Source: Mycobacterium kansasii ATCC 12478 (GTDB taxonomy: Bacteria; Actinomycetota; Actinomycetes; Mycobacteriales; Mycobacteriaceae). From it: a stretch of 64,000 nucleotides of DNA. Numbering within the stretch: position 1 is the first letter of the stretch; each line of letters opens with the position of its first letter. The position numbers and the translations under genes were made by a program. Below are positions 54,191 to 62,790 of the stretch, piece after piece. The notes under the pieces were generated by a model. That model saw nothing but the letters and a program-made list of their open reading frames with translations. It did not search any database and was not told where the DNA came from. Location: the NCBI RefSeq assembly GCF_000157895.3, contig NC_022663.1:248001-312000 (forward strand), in the 5' to 3' direction.

Positions 54191-55060
54191 TTACAAGTGG
54201 CCTATCGTTGCCAGAGTGCGATCCCACAAGTCGCTGGCAAGGTGCCGGTCACAGGCCGTACGGCTGGCTTTCGCGATCTCGCTCTTCGCGTAATATTCGC
54301 CTGGCTGCCAATCGATTCCGGGTGTGCTTGACGCGATCCGGGCCAGCGGTGCGGCTCCCTGATCTGCGGTCGCAAACAGTCGCGGAAGTGACAGCTTTTC
54401 CAATACCGCGAAACCCCGTGAACCCGAGGCCCGGCTGAAATTGGTGGCGACCACACCAGGGTGTACCGCCGCAACCGAGAGCCCGTCAGCATGGTAGCGT
54501 CGATGTAATTCCTTGGTGAACAAGATGTTCGCCAGCTTCGAGATGGCATAGGCGACGATGGGACGGCGCCGCTGGGTGTTCTCGAAGTCCACAATGGCGA
54601 TATGACGGACCCATTTATGCGCCCCGCTGGCCGTATTGATTACACTGGCCCGGGACTCGACCAATAAATCCATCAGCCGCGTAGTGAGTAGAAACGGCGC
54701 CAAGTAGTTGACTTGATAAGTCATCTCGTAGCCGTCAGCCGTCAGGTGGGGTTTGTTGGTCATTCCACCCGCATTGTTGATCAAAACGTCGATACGCGGA
54801 TACTGCGAACGAATTTTGTCTGCCAGGGCTCGAACCTGCCAAAGATCAGCGAAGTCTGCCACGAAATAGTCCGCGCCCAATTCCGCGGCCACCGCGGTGG
54901 TCTTGCTTCGACACCGGCCAACCACGACGACGTTTTCGCCGCTTTGACTGAGCCGGCGTGCGGCCGCAGCGCCAATGCCGTCGCTAGCACCGGTAATGAC
55001 GATCGTCCGTGCTGACACGCTCGGAAGCATATCGCGGCGCTTGACACCAGAAGACGACAT
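54191..55060 (-). CDS. Short-chain dehydrogenase/reductase
   Basis: A 289-residue classical SDR. Cofactor motif is TGASDGIGAAAARRL, then NNAGG, the catalytic Ser in INTASGAH and YAISK with Tyr and Lys. The sequence resembles retinol dehydrogenase-like SDRs common in actinobacteria. The substrate is not predictable. ATG 55060 is used; ATG 55030 would also start before the fold. Neither has a good ribosome site. Confidence 0.9.
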   Translation of the reverse strand: MSSSGVKRRDMLPSVSARTIVITGASDGIGAAAARRLSQSGENVVVVGRCRSKTTAVAAELGADYFVADFADLWQVRALADKIRSQYPRIDVLINNAGGMTNKPHLTADGYEMTYQVNYLAPFLLTTRLMDLLVESRASVINTASGAHKWVRHIAIVDFENTQRRRPIVAYAISKLANILFTKELHRRYHADGLSVAAVHPGVVATNFSRASGSRGFAVLEKLSLPRLFATADQGAAPLARIASSTPGIDWQPGEYYAKSEIAKASRTACDRHLASDLWDRTLATIGHL

Positions 55061-55139
55061 TGCTGTTCAAATAACCACTGGCGGGACACCAATGCGGCGA
55101 CGCACTAGAAGACCGGGCCTGATGGGCAGCACGCGATTG

Positions 55140-55738
55140 AGAGCACGGTTGCCGCCGGTATTGAGGCGTCCGGTTACGCAGCGATGCCGACCTGGATGCG
55201 GTCACACGGGGCAAGAGCAACCCCATCGATGCAGAAGCTTCCGCGCGAACTGTGCTGGCTGGCAACGTAATCGGCACACCGAAGCTGGCCGACGGACCAA
55301 TCGCAGCCATCCGGATGCTGCGCGTTGCCCGCAGCGGGGCGGTCAAGGCCTGCACCGCCGCGGTGAACACACTGCATTCCATGGTCATCACCGTGCCAGA
55401 GCCACTACGCACGATCGCCGTGCGGATTCAGCACCTCGACACCGAAACACGCACCGTGCGAAAGCAACTCGATGAACTCACCCGAGCCGCCGCGCCTAGC
55501 AGCACCGCTGTCTTCGGGCTCGGCCCCGACACCGTCTGCGCCGCAGCGGCGACAGAGCCGCCAACAGTGCCTTGCACATCGCCGCCGTCGTCCGACTGCG
55601 CTACGGCCACGCAGCCGCGGCTACGCCGACCGCCGCACCAGCCAGGGTCTATCGATACCCGAAATCATCCACTGCCAGAAGCGCTACCTGGCCCGCCAAA
55701 TCTTCCACGCGCTGCGCGCCGACTACACCCAAGCTCAG
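55140..55738 (+). pseudogene. IS110-family transposase remnant
   Basis: Pieces of one transposase appear in successive frames. VAAGIEASGYAAMP comes first; then GKSNPIDAEASARTVLAGN, LRVARSGAVKACTAAVNTLHS and VFGLGPDTV; then, after a deletion, DRAANSALHIAAVVRLRYG; then YADRRTSQGLSIPEI with YLARQIFHALRADY. This is the IS110 (IS1547-like) order with several frameshifts and loss of the central Transposase_20 part. It cannot be active. No terminal repeats were recognised. Confidence 0.8.
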
Positions 55739-55750
55739 CACTTGACATAT

Positions 55751-56047
55751 CTAGGAGCGTCCTTCAACCTCCCGCAAGGCATCCGTTTCCAGCTCCGCCT
55801 CGGCCAAAAGCCGCTTCAAGCGTGTCTTCTGCTCCCGCAGCTCTTGCAGCCCTTTGGCTGCATCCACATCCATCCCACCGTAGGAGCCGTAGGTGCGGCG
55901 CCAGTTGTACAGCGTCGCCGCCGACACTTCCCGCTCGGCGGCGATCTCTTCGTTGGTCTTGCCCGCCGCGGCGAGTTCGTCCGCGCGGCGCAGCTTGCGC
56001 ACCACATCCTCAGCGGAATGCTTCTTCCGACCAGCTATAGGATTCAT
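55751..56047 (-). pseudogene. IS3-family OrfA remnant without OrfB
   Basis: 98 residues starting MNPIAGRKKHSAEDVVRKLR, with the helix-turn-helix AEREVSAATLYNWRRTYG and the leucine-zipper stretch KGLQELREQKTRLKRLLAEAELE. This is IS3 OrfA, nearly complete. The integrase gene orfB that should follow by frameshift is missing; instead the IS110 remnant abuts at about 55740. So the element is a truncated relic. Confidence 0.85.
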
Positions 56048-56422
56048 CGCCCCTTCCGACCCCCACCCGGGGCCACAGGACTTTAAGACGGGCGGACTCA
56101 TTCATCGGGGACACGCCGGCCACACACCTCGTCGTCACAGGCCCACTCATACAAAAGATCTACATCACCAGAGACGGCTATCGGCGCTACTCCGAAATCC
56201 GCGCCCACAACGTGGAGTGTCCTCCGTCAGGGTCAACCAGGGGAGCCACCCACAACTGGCGGCACTAGTTTCTGCCCTATCGGTTGAGAATCCGCTGCGG
56301 AATGCAATGGACAATCTATTGAAATGGCACACCCGTGACGCGTTATCGGTGAAGAATCGCGAGGGAACTGCAATGCACCCTGTAAGCAATATGCTTAGGG
56401 CCACTGACCGGAGGGGCAAGCG
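56048..56422. other. Insertion-sequence edge and upstream region of HerA operon
   Basis: This 375-base stretch begins with what may be the end of the IS3 relic. A frame at about 56098-56215 reads GDTPATHLVVTGPLIQKIYI then DGYRRYSEIRAHNVE with no start, perhaps a recombinase or transposase fragment. The right part (56270-56420) is AT-richer and should hold the promoter of the operon starting at 56423. Confidence 0.4.
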
Positions 56423-57226
56423 ATGACAAGTGGCGAGCGATCGCGCCCACATTTCCAAGCGGCTGACCCTTCGTCCGCCCGACCACCTGGCTGGTATTCA
56501 GATCCTGGTGGCGGCCCCGGTGCTAGGTGGTGGGACGGCTCGCGCTGGGCACCACAATCGTCGGCGGATACCTCGGAGGAATGGCACGGCACCAACGATC
56601 GCGAAGATCCGCGTAGTTCCGCCCGCAGTGAGCCTCAGGCCAGCCCATCCCCGCGGGGGGTGTCGGAGCCGCCGAGTGACCTCCCCAGGGATGGTCAGAC
56701 GGTCCGCGTTCGCGGCCTGGCCCGCGCGGTGCAGCAGCGCTCCACCGGTTCACGGGCACCGGTGGAGGTACTGCAGTTTAGGGTCGAGCGATATGACGAC
56801 TCGGGAAACCGGCTCCCGCGCCTGCAAGTGGAGATGCGAGGAACGGCACTGCTAGGAAGCGGAATTTCCGGGCAGCTCAGCGATAACGACGAGGTCGAAG
56901 TCGAAGGTGTCTGGAAGTCGGGGGTTCTACATACCCAATCAGTGCTGAACCATTCCACCGGAGCCCACCTACGCAGCCGTTCCGACTGGGATGATCTCAG
57001 ACACTCTCTATTAGGTAAAACCGGCAAGAAAATCCGCAAAACGGTGTGGATTGCGATCATCGCAATTATATGTGCCGTCGCGGCTTTGATTTCGGCAATC
57101 GCAGTATTTGTTTCCCACATGAATAGCTCGTTCAATGATACGAAGAACGAGAATCTTCGCAACTGGTGCATGAATGCCAGAGACAACGGAATGCGCCTGC
57201 CCCATGAATGTGATGGGGTGCTGTGA
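56423..57226 (+). CDS. DUF2510/OB-fold membrane protein, first gene of HerA-type operon
   Basis: A 267-residue protein. Residues about 20-45 are a DUF2510 motif (PPGWYSDPGGGPGARWWDG). After a disordered linker, residues about 90-190 form an OB-fold-like domain (GQTVRVRGLARAVQQR, VLQFRVERYDDSG, VEMRG, DEVEVEGVWKSGVL). A transmembrane helix lies at about 208-232 and a short tail with two cysteines follows. GGAGGGG precedes the ATG. The next gene starts 22 bases after its stop. It may tether the ATPase to the membrane or present a nucleic-acid-binding domain; this is inference. Confidence 0.75.
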   Translation: MTSGERSRPHFQAADPSSARPPGWYSDPGGGPGARWWDGSRWAPQSSADTSEEWHGTNDREDPRSSARSEPQASPSPRGVSEPPSDLPRDGQTVRVRGLARAVQQRSTGSRAPVEVLQFRVERYDDSGNRLPRLQVEMRGTALLGSGISGQLSDNDEVEVEGVWKSGVLHTQSVLNHSTGAHLRSRSDWDDLRHSLLGKTGKKIRKTVWIAIIAIICAVAALISAIAVFVSHMNSSFNDTKNENLRNWCMNARDNGMRLPHECDGVL

Positions 57227-57247
57227 GCGCTGGACTTGGGAACGAAC

Positions 57248-60200
57248 ATGGTTACTGAGTCGGTCAGCGCCAGAATCGACTACCTCCAGCGATGCGGGGC
57301 TGCGGCCGATCTTCCGGTTGCCACTTCGCATACGTGCGGCGATCCGACATCGCGCAGGTTACTGCTCGTGCGCGGAATTAGCCGGCCACCCAGAGACCCT
57401 CGAACTGCAGCGAGTGGCGAGCGTGAGAACTGGCGGCCGCCTACCACCGAACTCATCACCGGCCTATACGGGTATCGCATCCCCCTGGTCTATCTAGTTC
57501 AGTCGACATCTGCCGGTGTCGAGGTGAGCCTCGGTGTCTGGCCGACCGTGCCCACCGTCGACCCGGCTCGGCAAGACGGCCGGCTTAACGTCGTGGATTC
57601 GGTGCTACGCGGCCTATATCCTGCGATCGACCTCGCCCCGCACACAGCACCGCGGCAGCGTCACCGTCACGGTGCCATCGCCGTGGGCGTCCCAGCGCCA
57701 TCTGGCGTCGACGAACGAGATGGCGCAACACCGATCGATCGCATCATTCGATCCATGGCTGGATCAGAGTGGAGTCTGCTCGTCCTCGCGCAGCCCCTGG
57801 CCGAGCACGCAATCATCACAGAGCGCGAAGCAATTCTCAACGAGATGCGCACAGTCATGTCGGCGGCTAAGAACGAAGCAGCGCCGAGCCCCCTGACCGA
57901 GCACTACATCGAACTCCTCAAAGTGGCCCTCGAGGCGACCGGAATGGGAATGGCAACGGGCGCCTGGCGGGTAGGGATCTACCTGCTCGGCGACGGCGAC
58001 AGCCATCCACGGTTATCCAGCGGATGGCGCAGCGTCATGTCAGGACCCAAGTCCCTGCCTGAGCCAGTGCGCACCGTGGACATCAACGGGGTCGACGAAC
58101 TAGCGAGATTGTGGGCGTTGCCAACCACCCCAGGCGCCCCAGCCCCGGGGCTGTACCGGCGGCCGTTTGAATTTCAGACCCTCCTGGCCTCAACCCAACT
58201 CGCCAAATGCTTCCATCTCCCCGAGCTCGAAACACCCGGATTTCGGGTTAGCCCCGCCCCCACTTTCTCAGTGTCCCGGCCGCAACCCAACGATTCGGTA
58301 CCAGCGATCGACATCGGGCAGATAATGAACCAACGCCGGCCATCCGCATTGAACTACCGCGTCGAGTTAGACCAACTTACCCGCCACACCTTCATCGCGG
58401 GCCTCACAGGAGCCGGCAAAACCAACACCCTTATGCACTTACTGACGCAGGCAGCGTCGGCGGGCGTACCGTTCCTCGTCATTGAACCGGCGAAAACGGA
58501 GTACCGAGAACTGCTCGGTCATAAGGCCATCGGAAACGATGTTCGAGTATTCACCGTCGGACGCGAGCACGTCGCGCCGCTGCGCCTCAACCCTCTCGAA
58601 GTAGCGCCCGGCGTCGACGTGTCAACCCACCTCGACCTACTCAAAGCCGTATTTACCGCAAGCTTCGCACTGTGGGTGCCACTGCCTCAGGTGCTCGAGC
58701 AATGCCTGGTCGAGATTTACACGGAACGCGGATGGGACTTCGGCTCAAGCAACCATCCACCACTCGACGGATCCGGGCAGCCACCGACCCCCCGACTGCG
58801 CGACCTGGTAGCCGCAGTCGAAAGAACGGTTCCATCGCTCGGTTACAAACACGAGTCAACACAGGAGATCACGGCGTCACTGACCACCCGCCTCAACGCC
58901 CTGCGCCGCGGCGGCCGTGGATTGATGCTCGACATCGAGCGATCCATCCCCATGGCGGAAATCCTGCGCAAACCAACCGTCATCGAACTTGAGAGCCTGG
59001 GCGACGATGCCGACAAGGCATTCGTCATGGGCCTGCTACTGATTCGGCTCTACGAACACCGGCGAGCAGCACACGCCGCCGCCACATCGACAGCCGCCCG
59101 GGCCGGTGCACCGCCACCGGCCCCCGGCCGATTGCGCCACCTCGTCGTGGTCGAAGAAGCACACCGACTACTGGGATCAGAACGCAAGCAGACCGATGCG
59201 TGGACGGCAGATCCCAAGGGCGCCTTCGTCGACACCTTCTGCCAGATGCTGTCGGAGGTACGGGCCTACGGGCAAGGCATCGTGGTTGCCGACCAAGTCC
59301 CCGTGCGACTTGCCCCCGATGTTCTAAAGAACACCAACCTCAAGATCGCCCATCGCCTGGTCGTCGGAGACGACCGCGAAGCCATGGCCAAAGCCATGGC
59401 CATGACCACCGAGCAGTCGAACGAACTCACCATCATGCCGCCCGGACGCGCAGCGGTTTTCAGCGAAGGCGATCACACCCCGGTCATCGTTCAGGTCCCC
59501 AAGTCCAAAGACAACTCCACACACGCCGCAATCGATGACTCGGCCGTTAGCGAGGCGATGGCGAAATGGCGTTCCGACCCGTCGGTACAGGCGTGGTTCA
59601 CGGCTTCCGTCGCATGCCGTGGCGCCTGTCGCAACGCCATCGCCTGCAAACAGTCGTCCATACTTATGGAGCATCCGCATGGCCAGCTGCTAGCAACTCG
59701 ACTCTGGCACACCAGCATCGAACACCCCGACGGCATAGATCTCGTTTGGCCCGACATCACCGCCTTCGTGAAGGCCACAGCCGCCGGCATCGGTGAACAC
59801 ACCTCGCCGCCAACACCGGGATCAACCAACAACCTCGACGATCGCGTCCATAGTTTCGCTCTCCATGCCATAGCGACAGTGACCAACCGTCGAGCAATGC
59901 AGGCGGGCTGGTCCTCGCCGGCAACCTCACGCCTGACGACCTTGCTGTTCACCGCGATCGAGGAACGCTCACGCCAGACCGAATACTTCCTCGGCGATAC
60001 CCCCGCCCGCCAAGAGGTCGTCACCGCGGCCGCAAAGCTCCAAACACGCGCGTTCGATCCGCTTCCGTTGTGCAGCAAGATCTGCAGTGACGGCCGATGC
60101 CCGTTCCTCCATGCGGTCCGAGACGTTCGCGCCGCGTCGGGAAACTTCCTCGGCGACGCCAACACCGACGACGAACTGCTGAACGCAGCCACCGCGCTCG

Positions 60201-60394
60201 CCGAGGAGATAGTCGAAACACCCCGAGACGCGCCTTCGGCCACGGAATCCCTCAACCAGGCGCGCTGGCGCGCCATAGCCTGCGCGACTCAGCTACTCGC
60301 TGGCAAGCACCACCGATCCCAGGAAAGCACGCGGCGAACGATCCAAGTGATGGGCGCCGCAGGGTGGGACCTTGCCACGGCCTCAGAAAGGTGA
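57248..60394 (+). CDS. HerA/VirB4-like ATPase with C-terminal cysteine clusters
   Basis: A 1048-residue ATPase. The first 370 residues are an unrecognised domain. Then comes an FtsK/HerA-type motor: Walker A GLTGAGKT at 385-392, FLVIEPAKTEYREL, Walker B LVVVEEAH at 632-639 and VADQVPVRLAPDVLKNTNLKI with sensor/arginine features. The C-terminal 260 residues contain two cysteine groups (Cys790/794/800 and Cys942/946/951, then His) that could bind zinc or an iron-sulfur cluster. HerA-like motors move DNA or protein and occur in several phage-defence systems. No nuclease domain is seen. ATG 57248; the next gene starts 6 bases after the stop. Confidence 0.8.
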   Translation: MVTESVSARIDYLQRCGAAADLPVATSHTCGDPTSRRLLLVRGISRPPRDPRTAASGERENWRPPTTELITGLYGYRIPLVYLVQSTSAGVEVSLGVWPTVPTVDPARQDGRLNVVDSVLRGLYPAIDLAPHTAPRQRHRHGAIAVGVPAPSGVDERDGATPIDRIIRSMAGSEWSLLVLAQPLAEHAIITEREAILNEMRTVMSAAKNEAAPSPLTEHYIELLKVALEATGMGMATGAWRVGIYLLGDGDSHPRLSSGWRSVMSGPKSLPEPVRTVDINGVDELARLWALPTTPGAPAPGLYRRPFEFQTLLASTQLAKCFHLPELETPGFRVSPAPTFSVSRPQPNDSVPAIDIGQIMNQRRPSALNYRVELDQLTRHTFIAGLTGAGKTNTLMHLLTQAASAGVPFLVIEPAKTEYRELLGHKAIGNDVRVFTVGREHVAPLRLNPLEVAPGVDVSTHLDLLKAVFTASFALWVPLPQVLEQCLVEIYTERGWDFGSSNHPPLDGSGQPPTPRLRDLVAAVERTVPSLGYKHESTQEITASLTTRLNALRRGGRGLMLDIERSIPMAEILRKPTVIELESLGDDADKAFVMGLLLIRLYEHRRAAHAAATSTAARAGAPPPAPGRLRHLVVVEEAHRLLGSERKQTDAWTADPKGAFVDTFCQMLSEVRAYGQGIVVADQVPVRLAPDVLKNTNLKIAHRLVVGDDREAMAKAMAMTTEQSNELTIMPPGRAAVFSEGDHTPVIVQVPKSKDNSTHAAIDDSAVSEAMAKWRSDPSVQAWFTASVACRGACRNAIACKQSSILMEHPHGQLLATRLWHTSIEHPDGIDLVWPDITAFVKATAAGIGEHTSPPTPGSTNNLDDRVHSFALHAIATVTNRRAMQAGWSSPATSRLTTLLFTAIEERSRQTEYFLGDTPARQEVVTAAAKLQTRAFDPLPLCSKICSDGRCPFLHAVRDVRAASGNFLGDANTDDELLNAATALAEEIVETPRDAPSATESLNQARWRAIACATQLLAGKHHRSQESTRRTIQVMGAAGWDLATASER

Positions 60395-60400
60395 GTACCT

Positions 60401-61354
60401 ATGTCCGATGACAAGCCGAGCAGTGCTGGCACTCGCATGCTCGACGGACTGGAAGCTGGTCTGCGAAAAGGTGATCCGGCGGCGCGGCAAGTGGCGGCGA
60501 CACTCGGCAAGGAGATCTTCGAAGAAAAGCACGGCCGCAACGACACCTACCTCGTGCAAGGCAAGACCCGTGAGCTCAACGAGATCGGCAAAGTCCTGAA
60601 CCTTAACGATTCCGAGAAAAATCGTCTCCACGACATTGTCCGGTCCACATATCCACCCGATCGACCGCTAACAGCATCACAAGAAGGCCCCTACGGTTCT
60701 GAGCGATTTGTGCGTGCCCAGGCGAGGGAGAAAGAATCGTACGAAAAGCTCAGGATCGTTACCACAGCAGACACCTCGCTCGGGAGCCTTCTTTCAAGCT
60801 TGGTACAGGCCTCGGGTGGCACGGTTGATCAGATGAAAGCGGCAGCAGCTGCCGGAAGAATCATCGAGGGCGCGGCCTCCATGGCGGGGGATAAGGGGAA
60901 GGTCACCGACGCGGCGAAAGCCAGCGCGCCGCCATCTGAACCGCGAACCTCCACGGCGGCCGCGGCGGCGGCTGGTAAGTCGGGGACGACCTCGCCACCC
61001 GGCTCACCACCACCCACCACCGCAACCCCAGGAACCACCGGCAAATCCGGCACAACCCCACCACCCAGCACACCACCACCCACCACCGCAACCCCAGGAA
61101 CCACCGGCAAATCCGGCACAACCCCACCACCCAGCACACCACCACCCACCACCGCAACCCCAGGAACCACCGGCAAATCCGGCACAACCCCACCACCCAG
61201 CTCACCACCACCCACTACCGCAACCCCAGGAACCACCGGCAAATCCGGCACAACCCCACCACCCAGCTCACCACCGCCCGCCCACGACTCCACTAAAGCT
61301 ACGAGAAAGACTTCGGAGAACGCCAAGTCAACTCCCTCGATTACCAAGACGTAG
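60401..61354 (+). CDS. Helical protein with Pro/Thr-rich tandem repeats, third gene of HerA operon
   Basis: A 317-residue protein. Residues 1-165 are helical and charged (RMLDGLEAGLRKGDPAARQV, LNLNDSEKNRLHDIVRS, VDQMKAAAAAGRIIEG). Residues about 190-295 are four copies plus a partial copy of a 22-residue repeat (KSGTTPPPS...ATPGTTG), then a Lys/Thr-rich tail. No signal peptide, so the repeat is probably a cytoplasmic flexible arm. AGGTGAG lies just before the ATG, 6 bases after the ATPase stop. It is likely a partner of the ATPase. No homologue recognised. Confidence 0.7.
   Translation: MSDDKPSSAGTRMLDGLEAGLRKGDPAARQVAATLGKEIFEEKHGRNDTYLVQGKTRELNEIGKVLNLNDSEKNRLHDIVRSTYPPDRPLTASQEGPYGSERFVRAQAREKESYEKLRIVTTADTSLGSLLSSLVQASGGTVDQMKAAAAAGRIIEGAASMAGDKGKVTDAAKASAPPSEPRTSTAAAAAAGKSGTTSPPGSPPPTTATPGTTGKSGTTPPPSTPPPTTATPGTTGKSGTTPPPSTPPPTTATPGTTGKSGTTPPPSSPPPTTATPGTTGKSGTTPPPSSPPPAHDSTKATRKTSENAKSTPSITKT
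60977..61276 (+). repeat. 66-bp tandem repeats
   Basis: Units start at 60977 (degenerate), 61043, 61109, 61175 and a partial one at 61241. The 61043 to 61240 copies are almost identical at the DNA level, so expansion is recent. Each unit is 22 codons and keeps the frame. Confidence 0.9.
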
Positions 61355-61727
61355 TTGGCGGACCGATAGCTAATCCGCAAGGCAGAGGTGCGAGAGCTGT
61401 CTGGGCTTGAACCTTTGGGGTTCGCCCGAAATGTGGACACGGTTGACTTGCTTCCGTGGCGTCCTTCAGCGTCTGCTCGCAGTCGATAGGTGAGCGCATC
61501 CCGATTGCTGAATCGTTGACTCAGCGTAGAAGTACATCCAATTGTCAACTGCTGCAATTGATTCCACTTTTGTCGCATGGGTATGCCGGTAGAAGCATTC
61601 GTGTTTGCACGTCGACCACAGCGACTCGGCGCCGGGGTTGCCCCTGCGGGGATTCGCAGGCCTCTCGCACCCAAACGTGGGTATATACTGAATCTGCATT
61701 CGGTATATATAGGTGGAGGCTGGATAG
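61355..61727. other. Intergenic region before second vapBC
   Basis: The 373-base gap holds no supported gene. Its last 50 bases carry the operator and ribosome site of vapB at 61728. Base composition is less GC-rich than the flanking core genes. Confidence 0.5.
61682..61709 (+). promoter_or_regulatory. Operator of second VapBC locus
   Basis: TATATACTGAAT-CTGC-ATTCGGTATATA is an inverted repeat with 11 of 12 positions paired, ending 18 bases before the vapB ATG. It covers an AT-rich probable -10 region. It differs in sequence from the other vapBC operator, as expected for separate regulation. Confidence 0.8.
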
Positions 61728-61934
61728 ATGACAAAGCGCCTGATCGATCTGGACGACGACTTGCTGGCTGCGGCTCAGAGAGAGCTTAAGACGTCGGGCG
61801 TATCGGACACGGTGCGCATGGCATTACAGCAAGCAGCAGCATCGTCTGCTCGCGCACGCCAGGTTGCATGGTTGCGGGCCGGGGGTCTAGGGGAGATGGC
61901 TGATCCCGATCAACGTGGTGACGTGTGGCGTTGA
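61728..61934 (+). CDS. vapB: VapB antitoxin (ribbon-helix-helix type)
   Basis: A 68-residue antitoxin starting MTKRLIDLDDDLLAAAQREL, with SGVSDTVRMALQQA, a ribbon-helix-helix DNA-binding domain, then a toxin-binding tail ending RGDVWR. GGTGGAGG is 8 bases before the ATG. It overlaps vapC by 10 bases. Confidence 0.92.
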   Translation: MTKRLIDLDDDLLAAAQRELKTSGVSDTVRMALQQAAASSARARQVAWLRAGGLGEMADPDQRGDVWR

Positions 61935-62347
61935 TCGCTCGGCACCTCATCGATACCAGTGCAGCAGCACGGATGACGCACCCCGAGGTCGCCGCTCGAC
62001 TTGCCCCACTCATTGAAGCCGGATTGGTCGCGACCACAGCTCAACTCGACGCCGAGGCGCTCTACAGCGCCCGCAATCCTGCCGACTATGAACAACTCTG
62101 GTCAGACCGCCGTGCGGCGTACGAATACCTGCCAACCAATGACGAACACTGGCAGACGGCACTCGGCGCGCAACGAAAATTGGCAAGCACTGGCCGCCAC
62201 CGTGCTGTCGGCATGGCCGACCTCCTGATTGCCACCCTCGCCGCTGCCCATGACATGACGCTGATCCACTACGACGCCGACTTTGAGATTGCTGCAGAGG
62301 TACTACCGTTCCGACACCAATGGGTTCTCGAGCGGGACACCATCTGA
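61925..62347 (+). CDS. vapC: VapC toxin (PIN-domain ribonuclease)
   Basis: A 140-residue PIN domain. Acidic residues lie in HLIDTSAAARM, TTAQLDAEALYSA, VGMADLLIATLAA and IHYDADFEIAAE. Start GTG 61925 lies inside vapB. All catalytic acids seem present, so an active ribonuclease is expected. Confidence 0.92.
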   Translation: MALIARHLIDTSAAARMTHPEVAARLAPLIEAGLVATTAQLDAEALYSARNPADYEQLWSDRRAAYEYLPTNDEHWQTALGAQRKLASTGRHRAVGMADLLIATLAAAHDMTLIHYDADFEIAAEVLPFRHQWVLERDTI

Positions 62348-62790
62348 GCACTGCACTACTGCTTCTTCAAATACGCTGGGCCGCAACGCAATATTCAGAT
62401 GAACATAGCGTACCTTACTGGCAACCCGCCGCATTCGTGTCCGCCGTATTGTTGCCCGAGCAGTCCCGCGGATTTTTGCCGGCGTCGATCTCGAAACTGT
62501 GCACCATCCAGTCCAACACGCTCGAGAAAGGGGCGCATGTCGTACCCAAAGCCTGCACGCGCGTTCATTTGCTTCACGCCAGAGACGATCCTCGAGCGAC
62601 CGGGTCGGCCGGCGGTCGTCGTCCCGACTACGACCGCCAGTTACAGGCTGCGAACCCATGCCGAACTTGCGCGGGGGGAGCCGGGCTACATTCCACTCCT
62701 ACGATCGCTGCGACCTCGCTGCGACCAACTGCGAGGCTCAGCTCACCCACGTGATGAACAACCCCAGCCCTGCTCCCGCGGTCCGCTGGT
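62348..62790. other. Intergenic region downstream of second vapBC
   Basis: No gene can be supported in these 443 bases. They include a 35-base stretch (62416-62450) 83 percent identical to one behind the first vapBC locus (53127-53161). Open frames here have Arg/Pro-rich translations. Confidence 0.4.

Noticed and set aside
55252..56040. Continuous plus-strand frame across the IS110 and IS3 relics
   Set aside because: Only its first 90 codons match a transposase; the rest is antisense to the IS3 OrfA relic, so it is not one gene.
60977..61276. Direct repeats considered as a CRISPR array
   Set aside because: Units are contiguous 66-bp coding repeats with no unique spacers and keep the reading frame.
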